A DNA stretch of 9,237 bases. Origin: an uncultured Oscillospiraceae bacterium (GTDB lineage Bacteria > Bacillota > Clostridia > Oscillospirales > Oscillospiraceae). A program made the position numbers and the translations under genes. Location of the stretch: the NCBI GenBank assembly GCA_900752305.1, contig CAADUV010000156.1, positions 1 through 9,237 on the forward strand, given 5' to 3'. How positions within the stretch are numbered: position 1 is the stretch's first letter; every line of letters starts with the position of its first letter. Under the pieces are notes generated by a model, which was given only the letters and a program-made list of their open reading frames with translations, made no database searches and had not been told where the DNA came from. Shown here piece after piece: positions 1 to 5,435 of this stretch.

Positions 1-90
1 CCTGTCAACAGGCGGGGGGACGGTTCGGGTAGGAGTACAAGGGTGAATTTTCGGCAGAGCCGAAAAGAGGGAGAACCCCGCAGCGTTAAG

Positions 91-114
91 AAAACCTGCC
101 GGGGGCAGGTTTTT
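91..114 (+). terminator. Intrinsic terminator-like hairpin
   Basis: A perfect 10-bp stem (AAAACCTGCC at 91-100 with GGCAGGTTTT at 104-113, loop GGG) ends in five T residues at 110-114. The A run on the other side makes it potentially bidirectional. It probably ends transcription of a gene lying left of the window. The T tract is short and partly inside the stem, so strength is uncertain. Confidence 0.5.
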
Positions 115-122
115 AGCGTAGG

Positions 123-144
123 CCCCGCCTGGTAACAGGCGGGG
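123..144. repeat. Nine-bp hairpin with GNRA-type loop
   Basis: CCCCGCCTG (123-131) pairs perfectly with CAGGCGGGG (136-144) around a GTAA loop, which would be a stable GNRA tetraloop in RNA. There is no following T tract, so it is not a standard terminator. A truncated relative with the same 3' arm opens the window at 1-15, with the loop changed to TCAA while the stem bases are kept. That pattern suggests the fold is what is conserved, though two copies are little evidence. Confidence 0.55.
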
Positions 145-273
145 GGGACGGTTCGGGTAGGAGTAGAGGGAGATAATTTTACCTCTGCGTCCCCCGGGGG
201 TTCTCCCTCCGTTATGCTGTACGAATGGGGCGGGATAAATACAACCGAATCACAAACAGATACCCCCCACAAA

Positions 274-302
274 TTGACACACAGCCGAAATCAAGGTATA
301 CT
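274..302 (+). promoter_or_regulatory. Sigma-A promoter of ftsEX operon
   Basis: A perfect -35 box TTGACA (274-279) and a -10 box TATACT (297-302, five of six matches to TATAAT) are separated by exactly 17 nt. Transcription would start near 309, giving a leader of about 35 nt before the ftsE ATG at 345. This is the best match to a vegetative promoter in the window and implies steady housekeeping expression of ftsE, ftsX and the hydrolase gene downstream. Confidence 0.85.
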
Positions 303-344
303 TAAAAAGAATGTAAATTTACCATTGGAATCGCAGGAAAGACT

Positions 345-1025
345 ATGATACGCTTTACCAACGTCAATAAAATATACGACAACGGCACCCACGCCATCAA
401 AGGCGTCTCCTTCCTGGTGGACAACGGGGAGTTCGTCTTCCTGGTCGGCCCCTCCGGCTCCGGCAAGTCCACCATCCTGAAATTGCTCACCGCCGAGGAA
501 CCCATCACCCGAGGCAGCGCAGTCATCGACGGCTTCGACCTGCGCCACATCCAGCCCAGCCGCATTCCCCTGCTCCGTCGGCGGGTGGGAGTAGTCTATC
601 AGGACTTCCGGCTCATCAAAAATAAGACCGTGGAGGAGAACCTGGCGTTTGCCATGCGGGTCATCAACGCACCCCGCAAGACCATTCCGGAACGGGTTCA
701 CTATGTGCTGGACTTGGTGGGTCTGGTGGAGAAAAAGCAGTGCTATCCTACGGAGCTGTCCGGTGGGGAACAACAGCGGGTGGCCATCGCCCGAGCGCTC
801 ATCAACAATCCCAGCACCATCGTGGCCGATGAGCCCACCGGCAACCTGGACCCGGAGCGGAGCCTGGAGATCATGATGCTCTTAGAGCGCATCAACCAGC
901 TGGGCACCACCATCCTGGTGGTCACCCACGAGCGGCAGCTGGTCAATCAGTTCAATAAGCGGGTGATCTACCTGGAAGAGGGGAAGATCGTCAGCGACCA
1001 AGAAAACGGGTGTTACGACATATGA
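345..1025 (+). CDS. ftsE: Cell-division ATP-binding protein FtsE
   Basis: FtsE is the cytoplasmic ABC ATPase subunit of FtsEX, which couples cell division or elongation to activation of extracellular peptidoglycan hydrolases. The 226-residue product has the usual FtsE length and a complete ATPase core: Walker A GPSGSGKS (35-42), Q-loop Gln86 in [11 protein letters not shown] signature LSGGEQQR (138-145), Walker B ending in DEP (162-164), D-loop NLD (167-169) and switch His195. The ATG at 345 follows AGGAAAG (335-341), a close but usable ribosome binding site. The stop overlaps the ftsX start by four bases (ATGA, 1022-1025), so the two are translationally coupled. MacB- or LolD-type ATPases are close relatives, but the partner FtsX and the adjoining hydrolase settle the identity. 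Confidence 0.95.
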   Translation: MIRFTNVNKIYDNGTHAIKGVSFLVDNGEFVFLVGPSGSGKSTILKLLTAEEPITRGSAVIDGFDLRHIQPSRIPLLRRRVGVVYQDFRLIKNKTVEENLAFAMRVINAPRKTIPERVHYVLDLVGLVEKKQCYPTELSGGEQQRVAIARALINNPSTIVADEPTGNLDPERSLEIMMLLERINQLGTTILVVTHERQLVNQFNKRVIYLEEGKIVSDQENGCYDI

Positions 1026-1909
1026 CGAGAACCAACGCCGGATATTACATCCAAGAGGGCTTCCGTGGCCTGCGCAGCCACGGCTTCTTCACCTTCGCCG
1101 CCATCGGCATCATCGCCGCCTGCCTCATCATCACCGGCAGCATCGCCCTGGTGGCAGTCAACTTAAACCACAACCTGAACCAGCTCATGGAGGAGAACGA
1201 GATCTTGGCCTACGTGGACGAGACCTATTCCGCCAAACAGACCAAAGCCCTCCAAACGGAGCTGTCCAGCCTGGATAACATCAACGCTTGCCAGTTCATC
1301 AGCAAGGAGGAGGCCATGGACAGCTACCTGGACGGCCTGGAGGACGACGCCCTCTACGCCGACCTGCCCGCCTCCGTCCTGCGAGACCGCTACGCCCTGC
1401 AGGTCACCGACATCACCCAGCTCACCACCACCATCGCGGAGGTGGAGCAGGTGAAGGGGGTGGTCAAGGTCTCGGCGGCCTTGGACGTGGCCAACGGCTT
1501 CGTCACCGTCCGCAATGTGGCCGTGGGCGTCACCGTCATCCTGCTCAGCGTCCTTCTGGTGGTCTCCTTCTTCATCGTCTCCAACGCCATCAAAATGGCC
1601 ATGGCGCGGCGAGAAGAGGAAATTGCCATCATGAAGATGGTGGGCGCCACCAACGCCTTCGTCCGCTGGCCCTTCGTGGTGGAGGGTCTCGTGCTGGGCA
1701 TCGCCAGCGCCATCGTGGCCAGCGCCCTTCAGTGGGGCATCTACTCCCTCATCACCCAGGCCGTCAACCACTACAGCCACATCCGTCTGGTGAGCATCCT
1801 GCCCTACCAGACCCTGGCGTTGCCCGTGTCCTGTGTCTACTTGGGCATCGGCCTGCTGGTGGGGGTGTGCGGAAGCCTCATCACCATCCGAAAATTCCTA
1901 CGAGTTTGA
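1022..1909 (+). CDS. ftsX: Cell-division membrane protein FtsX
   Basis: FtsX is the membrane subunit of FtsEX; its large extracellular domain binds and activates peptidoglycan hydrolases when FtsE hydrolyses ATP. I start it at ATG 1022, overlapping the ftsE stop as ATGA, giving 295 residues; a GTG at 1010 would add only four. It shows the FtsX layout: a short basic cytoplasmic N-terminus, a first membrane helix at about 22-48, an extracellular domain at about 49-165, then three helices at about 166-190, 217-245 and 264-288. The cytoplasmic loop holds the family's conserved charged stretch RREEEIAIMKMVGA (196-209). The extracellular domain size is typical of Firmicute FtsX. The next gene encodes a coiled-coil hydrolase that is the obvious candidate client. 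Confidence 0.94.
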   Translation: MTRTNAGYYIQEGFRGLRSHGFFTFAAIGIIAACLIITGSIALVAVNLNHNLNQLMEENEILAYVDETYSAKQTKALQTELSSLDNINACQFISKEEAMDSYLDGLEDDALYADLPASVLRDRYALQVTDITQLTTTIAEVEQVKGVVKVSAALDVANGFVTVRNVAVGVTVILLSVLLVVSFFIVSNAIKMAMARREEEIAIMKMVGATNAFVRWPFVVEGLVLGIASAIVASALQWGIYSLITQAVNHYSHIRLVSILPYQTLALPVSCVYLGIGLLVGVCGSLITIRKFLRV

Positions 1910-1931
1910 TAGAGCAAGGAGAGATCAGCCT

Positions 1932-3365
1932 ATGGGCAGCATCACACGAGGTACCAAACCGAACAAACAACCCCACCAGGGACGGAGCAAAGCCGTCCGT
2001 GTTCTAGCCATCCTGTTGGCGTTGCTGTTGCTGGTGCCGCTGGTCATGCAGATCGTCCAGGTGTCCTCCTACGCCGTCACCCAGCAGGAGATTGACAGTC
2101 TGGCCAGCCAGCAGGCACAGTTGGAGGAGCAGAAAGGCAAGCTCCAAACCCAGCTGGACAAGCTGAGCAAGCAGGAGAACAGCGCCGCCGACCGGTGCAG
2201 CGTCCTCAACGACCAGATCGACCTGCTCAACCAGCAGGTGGACAACACCCGCGCCATGGTGGACGACTACACCAAGCAGATCAAAGCCAGCCAGAAGGAG
2301 CTGGACGCGGCCAAGGCGGAGGAGGAGAAGTACTATGACCTGTTCTGCCAGCGGGTGCGGAACATGGAAGAGAACGGCTCCACGTCCTATTGGCAGATTT
2401 TATTCGGCGCTTCCGACTTCTCCGACCTGCTGGACCGTGCGTCCTTCGTCAGCAGCGTCATGGAGTACGACAATGGCGTCCTGGACGGCCTGGAGCAGGC
2501 GCGGGAAAAGGTGGACGCCACCACCCAGGCACTGCAGGAGAAAAAGGCCAGCAAGGAGAAGGCCCTCAGCAAGCTGGAAGCCCAGCAGCAGGAGATCAAC
2601 GCCACCGCCAAAGAGGCGGAGGCAGCGCTGAAGGAGGTGCGGGACAACCGGAGCACCTACAGCGCCCAGCTCAGCCAGATGAACGCCCAGACGGAAGATT
2701 TGGCGGAGGAGATCGTCACCGCCAAATCCGCCTACGCGGCAGAGCAGAAGGCGGCTGCCGAGGAAGCCAAACGCCAGCAGAAAGCGGCGGAGGAAGCGCA
2801 GAAACGGCAGGAAGAGGAGGCCAGAAGGGAACAGGAGGCACAGCAGCAGCCCACCCAGACGGACAAGGACCAGAACAAGAACAACAATAAGAATAACAAC
2901 GAAAACAATAACAAGAACGACCAGCAGAAACCCTCCAAGGAGGAGCCGAAAAAGGAACCCACCAAGGAGCCGGAACAGCAGCCCGAGCAGAAACCGGAGG
3001 AGCCCAAACCCTCCAAGCCCAGCGTCAGCGGCGCGGCGGTGGCCAATTACGCCATGCAGTTCATCGGCGGCAAATACGTCTGGGGCGGCGCCAACCTGGC
3101 CACCGGCGTGGATTGCTCCGGCTTCGTCATGTGCGTCTACCAGCACTTTGGCTACTCCCTGCCCCACTACTCCGAGTCCCTGGCAGGCTGCGGCCGAGGG
3201 GTCAGCTACGCCAACGCCCAGCCCGGTGACATCATCTGCTACCGGGGTCATTGCGGCATCTACATCGGCGGCGGCATGATGGTCAACGCCTTGGGTGCCA
3301 AGTACGGCATCGTGGTCAACCAGGTCAATACCAGCCGACTGACCGCCGTGCGGCGCATCGTTTGA
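1932..3365 (+). CDS. Coiled-coil NlpC/P60 peptidoglycan endopeptidase
   Basis: This is a secreted cell-wall hydrolase, probably a D,L-endopeptidase cutting peptide stems of peptidoglycan during cell separation. ATG 1932 follows a clear AAGGAG (1916-1921) 10 nt upstream and yields 477 residues; the frame is open further upstream but that part lies inside ftsX. The N-terminus has basic residues then a hydrophobic segment at about 23-44, a signal peptide or anchor. Residues 50-300 are long coiled coil, interrupted near 137-180 by a segment (RVRNMEENG... then ILFGASDFSDLLDR) typical of PcsB/CwlO-type N-terminal domains. Residues 305-363 are a low-complexity Asn/Lys/Glu/Pro/Gln linker. The NlpC/P60 domain (about 367-477) carries Cys395 in VDCSGF, His440 in RGHCGIYIG and Asn452 as the likely third polar residue, so it looks active. 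Sharing an operon with ftsEX suggests FtsX controls it through the coiled coil, as for CwlO and PcsB. Confidence 0.92.
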   Translation: MGSITRGTKPNKQPHQGRSKAVRVLAILLALLLLVPLVMQIVQVSSYAVTQQEIDSLASQQAQLEEQKGKLQTQLDKLSKQENSAADRCSVLNDQIDLLNQQVDNTRAMVDDYTKQIKASQKELDAAKAEEEKYYDLFCQRVRNMEENGSTSYWQILFGASDFSDLLDRASFVSSVMEYDNGVLDGLEQAREKVDATTQALQEKKASKEKALSKLEAQQQEINATAKEAEAALKEVRDNRSTYSAQLSQMNAQTEDLAEEIVTAKSAYAAEQKAAAEEAKRQQKAAEEAQKRQEEEARREQEAQQQPTQTDKDQNKNNNKNNNENNNKNDQQKPSKEEPKKEPTKEPEQQPEQKPEEPKPSKPSVSGAAVANYAMQFIGGKYVWGGANLATGVDCSGFVMCVYQHFGYSLPHYSESLAGCGRGVSYANAQPGDIICYRGHCGIYIGGGMMVNALGAKYGIVVNQVNTSRLTAVRRIV

Positions 3366-3368
3366 GAA

Positions 3369-3400
3369 AAAAGAGAGCTTCCAGTTGGAAGCTCTCTTTT
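3369..3400. terminator. Bidirectional terminator between convergent genes
   Basis: A perfect 14-bp stem (AAAAGAGAGCTTCC at 3369-3382 with GGAAGCTCTCTTTT at 3387-3400, loop AGTT) starts four bases after the hydrolase stop and ends six bases before the thioesterase stop. T runs lie on the 3' side for both strands: four on plus, and six on minus from the A run at 3367-3372. It should therefore end both converging transcripts. Confidence 0.9.
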
Positions 3401-3406
3401 CACGTT

Positions 3407-3868
3407 TCAGACAGTGGGTCTCGGCGATAGATGATACACCCCCGCCGTGGTCACGCACAGCTCGCTGGGCTTCTGCCACGCCTCCGCCACACAGTAGGCG
3501 ATGCTCCTGCCCACCTTTTGCAGCGTTACCTTCACATACAGCGTCTCCCCCAGCTCCACCGGACGGAGATAGGAGGTCTGCAAGGACACCGTGACAATGA
3601 TGGGGTGGTCGGTGCTGTAGCAGTCGATGGCGCTGCCCTGGGCGCAGTCCAGCATGGCCGCCACAATGCCGCCGTGCCCCATCCCGTGGGGATTGCCAAA
3701 GCGGGGCTCCATATCAAAGGCGTAGGTGATGGTCTGATGTTCCCAATCGCAGGAGACGAAAGTGGGGGGGATCTGCCTGTCAAAATCGTTGGGGTCGGCA
3801 TGGGTCAGATGCTCCCGTACCGTTCGGAAGCGTGTTTCGATCTGCTGATTTCTCTCTTGTACCGTCAT
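3407..3868 (-). CDS. PaaI-type hotdog-fold thioesterase
   Basis: This is a single-domain hotdog protein of 153 residues, probably an acyl-CoA thioesterase of the PaaI/YigI-like superfamily acting in the cytoplasm; the substrate cannot be told. The family signature is visible: the central-helix motif GMGHGGIVAAMLD (62-74) with the HGG turn at 65-67, followed by the characteristic strands around SLQTSYLRPVELGETLYVKV (about 95-114). The ATG at 3868 has GAGG (minus strand, 3880-3877) eight nt upstream. The gene stands alone, convergent with the hydrolase and divergent from the apgM operon, so context offers no pathway. Many such proteins are broad-specificity housekeeping thioesterases. Confidence 0.85.
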   Translation of the reverse strand: MTVQERNQQIETRFRTVREHLTHADPNDFDRQIPPTFVSCDWEHQTITYAFDMEPRFGNPHGMGHGGIVAAMLDCAQGSAIDCYSTDHPIIVTVSLQTSYLRPVELGETLYVKVTLQKVGRSIAYCVAEAWQKPSELCVTTAGVYHLSPRPTV

Positions 3869-3901
3869 GAAGTTTGCCTCGCTTTACCTAGTCTGTTCCA
3901 T

Positions 3902-3924
3902 AAAAAACAGGCGTCCGAGACGCC
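3902..3924 (-). terminator. Terminator-like hairpin in thioesterase leader
   Basis: On the minus strand GGCGTC (3924-3919) pairs with GACGCC (3915-3910) around TCG, then TG and six T residues (3907-3902). This is an intrinsic-terminator shape read in the direction of the thioesterase gene, lying after its predicted promoter and before its start. No minus-strand gene lies just upstream for it to terminate. It may attenuate the thioesterase transcript or be a weak barrier to stray antisense transcription. Confidence 0.5.
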
Positions 3925-3938
3925 ATTATTTGAATTTT

Positions 3939-3967
3939 ATTATAACACGGCGCTGCACAAAAGAAAA
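3939..3967 (-). promoter_or_regulatory. Extended -10 promoter of thioesterase gene
   Basis: The minus strand carries a perfect -10 TATAAT (3944-3939) preceded by the extended -10 element TG-N (3947-3945). The -35 region at 17-nt spacing, TTTTCT (3967-3962), is a poor match, which is normal for extended -10 promoters. Transcription would start near 3932, giving a leader of about 63 nt that contains the terminator-like hairpin. Confidence 0.6.
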
Positions 3968-3999
3968 GGAAAGAAACCGACCCTTTTCCGGGTGTGCTA

Positions 4000-4028
4000 T
4001 TGTATTTATCTACAAAAGACGATATAAT
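4000..4028 (+). promoter_or_regulatory. Sigma-A promoter of apgM operon
   Basis: A perfect -10 TATAAT (4023-4028) lies 17 nt downstream of a -35-like TTGTAT (4000-4005, four of six matches). Transcription would start near 4035. The promoter is back to back with the minus-strand thioesterase promoter; the two -10 boxes are about 80 nt apart. Confidence 0.75.
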
Positions 4029-4034
4029 GAAACA

Positions 4035-4169
4035 CATGAGTTCGCAGCGTCAAACCGGTGAAAAATGACAGCGACCGGGTCAAATCCGACCCATTCACCG
4101 GCCGAGAACAGACGCAATATCCAAGTCCGCCGCACAAAAACAACCCAATCGGCGAGGAAGCAGAGGGAT
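4035..4169 (+). promoter_or_regulatory. Structured 5' leader of apgM mRNA
   Basis: The predicted leader is about 135 nt, long for a housekeeping gene, and holds stacked inverted repeats. GCGTC (4047-4051) pairs with GACGC (4111-4115); inside it CCGGTGAA (4055-4062) pairs with TTCACCGG (4094-4101); inside that GGGTC (4077-4081) pairs with GACCC (4088-4092). A separate hairpin, CGCCG (4128-4132) with CGGCG (4150-4154), ends at the first base of the Shine-Dalgarno-like GAGGAAG (4154-4160). A folded domain followed by a hairpin touching the ribosome binding site is the layout of a cis-regulatory RNA. I could not match it to a riboswitch or T-box class, so function is unknown. Confidence 0.5.
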
Positions 4170-5414
4170 ATGATTATGATGAAATACGTATTGGTCATTG
4201 GGGACGGCATGGCCGACAACCCCGTACCCGAACTGGGCAACAAGACCCCCCTTCAAGTAGTCAACAAGGAAGCCATCGACCAGCTGGCACGGAAAGGCAC
4301 CGTCGGCAGCGTCGTCAACTGCCCCAAGGGTCTCCCCGCCGGCAGCGACACCGCCATCCTGTCCATCTTCGGCAACGACCCCTGGAAGTGCTACACCGGC
4401 CGCTCCCCCCTGGAAGCTGCCGCCACTGGCATCCACCTCAACCCCGGCGATGTCAGCTACCGCTGCAACATGATCGCCCTGGAGGAAGGGGACAAGCCCT
4501 ACGCCGAGAAGAAGATCTTGTCCCACTCCGGCGGTTCCATCGAGGGGGAGCAGTCCATTGAGCTGATCAACTACCTCTTCGACCACCCCGACTTCAAGGA
4601 AGCCGCCAAAGCAGCCGGCATGATCGTCTATCCCGCCCCCTCCTTCCGGCACATCGCCGTCCAGGCCAAGGTGGACATCACCGGCATCAACCTCATCCCG
4701 CCCCACGACCACCTGGGCGAGGTCATCGGCCCCCTGCTGCCCTCCGGCTGCGACAACGCCAAGACCTTGACCCACCTGATGGAGCTGTCCAACCGGATTC
4801 TGGATGACCACCCCATCAACCAGGCCCGCAGAGCCGAGGGCAAGCTGCCTGCCAACGGCGTCTGGTTCTGGGCGGAAGGCACCGGCGTGGCGCTGGGCTC
4901 CTTCGTGGACAAGTATGGCAAGACCGGCACCGTCATCTCCGCCGTCCCCCTCTGCCAGGGCATCGCCCGCCTGGGCAGCCTGAAGGCGGTGGAGGTGGAA
5001 GGCGCCACCGGCGAGCTGGACACCAACTATGAGGGCAAGACCCATGCCGCCCTGGATTGCTTGGCCGACGGCGACGACTTCGTAGCCATCCACGTGGAAG
5101 CTCCCGATGAATGTACTCACAACGGCGACACCCCGGGCAAGCTCCAGGCCATCGAGTGGCTCTCCAGCCGCGTGGTCGGCCCCCTGGTGGCGGGCATGGA
5201 CAAGGCCGGTTATGACTACCGCATCCTCATCCTCTCCGACCACAAGACCCTCACCTCCACCCGCGGCCACGACGGCGACCCGGTGCCCTACCTCATCTAC
5301 GACAGCCGCACCGACACCCACAACGACCTGCCCTACACCGAGGAAGCTGGCCTGAAAGGCCCCTTCATGGACAACGGGGTCAACCTGATGGCCGCCCTGT
5401 TCGAGCAGGACTGA
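4170..5414 (+). CDS. apgM: Cofactor-independent phosphoglycerate mutase, ApgM type
   Basis: The protein belongs to the archaeal-type 2,3-bisphosphoglycerate-independent phosphoglycerate mutase family (alkaline phosphatase superfamily), which interconverts 3- and 2-phosphoglycerate using bound metals and a serine. ATGs at 4170, 4176 and 4179 are all possible. I use 4170 (414 residues), nine nt after GAGGAAG; family members usually begin as MKY, i.e. at 4179. An ATG at 4065 is rejected because its extra residues lie in the structured leader and do not look like this family. Numbering from 4170, the first metal motif GDGMAD is at about 11-16, the catalytic-serine region GSDTAILS at about 58-65, and later metal motifs are HVEAPDECTHNGD and LSDHKT...RGHDGDPVPYLIY. 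The family includes a bacterial clade proposed to act as homoserine kinase in genomes lacking thrB; this copy could belong to it. It heads an operon with the DUF1015 gene and ispE. Confidence 0.88.
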   Translation: MIMMKYVLVIGDGMADNPVPELGNKTPLQVVNKEAIDQLARKGTVGSVVNCPKGLPAGSDTAILSIFGNDPWKCYTGRSPLEAAATGIHLNPGDVSYRCNMIALEEGDKPYAEKKILSHSGGSIEGEQSIELINYLFDHPDFKEAAKAAGMIVYPAPSFRHIAVQAKVDITGINLIPPHDHLGEVIGPLLPSGCDNAKTLTHLMELSNRILDDHPINQARRAEGKLPANGVWFWAEGTGVALGSFVDKYGKTGTVISAVPLCQGIARLGSLKAVEVEGATGELDTNYEGKTHAALDCLADGDDFVAIHVEAPDECTHNGDTPGKLQAIEWLSSRVVGPLVAGMDKAGYDYRILILSDHKTLTSTRGHDGDPVPYLIYDSRTDTHNDLPYTEEAGLKGPFMDNGVNLMAALFEQD

Positions 5415-5435
5415 CGACGAAAAGGAGAAACGCAT

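Larger units (their letters stand above)
1..210. repeat. Hairpin-rich intergenic repeat cluster
   Basis: This non-coding block lies upstream of the ftsE promoter. A degenerate direct repeat occurs at 7-37 and 134-165, sharing the core GGACGGTTCGGGTAGGAGTA; the second copy has one extra G, and weaker similarity continues to about 51 and 180 (both reach an AATTTT run). The start points are 127 nt apart. Each copy begins with the 3' arm of a GC-rich hairpin: complete at 123-144 (9-bp stem, GTAA loop) and cut by the window edge at 1-12 (CCTG, loop TCAA, CAGG). Other hairpins are 48-66 (8 bp, loop AGA), 91-113 (10 bp) and a CCCCCGGGGG palindrome at 191-200. GAGGGAGAACCCC at 67-79 is matched in inverted orientation at 197-209. 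I recognise no known RNA family or element here and see no convincing reading frame. It may be an intergenic repeat family or the tail of an upstream transcription unit. Confidence 0.6.

Noticed and set aside
1..210. CRISPR array
   Set aside because: Only two degenerate copies occur, with unequal internal hairpins and no regular spacers. No cas genes are present.
214..348. 44-codon ORF ending in an ATGA overlap with the ftsE start
   Set aside because: The coupling-like overlap is tempting, but it has no ribosome binding site, contains the strong ftsE promoter, and transcripts from that promoter would start inside it. The product has no recognisable features.
1833..1931. 33-residue in-frame upstream extension of the hydrolase
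   Set aside because: It lies inside the ftsX coding region, and ATG 1932 has a clear AAGGAG upstream followed by a typical signal or anchor sequence.
2400..3479. 359-codon minus-strand open frame across the hydrolase gene
   Set aside because: It is antisense to the coiled coil and NlpC/P60 domain, with long Leu/Val/Phe runs that simply mirror the Lys/Glu/Asn codons. It also crosses the bidirectional terminator.
4074..4092. Resemblance of GGGTCAAATCCGACCC to a tRNA T-arm
   Set aside because: The loop is six rather than seven nt, lacks the TTC start, and no acceptor, D or anticodon arms can be built around it.
4036..4169. Short ORF at 4036-4068 overlapping an in-frame N-terminal extension of apgM from ATG 4065
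   Set aside because: Neither start has a ribosome binding site, the extension is unlike ApgM N-termini, and the stretch is better explained by the nested stems of the leader.
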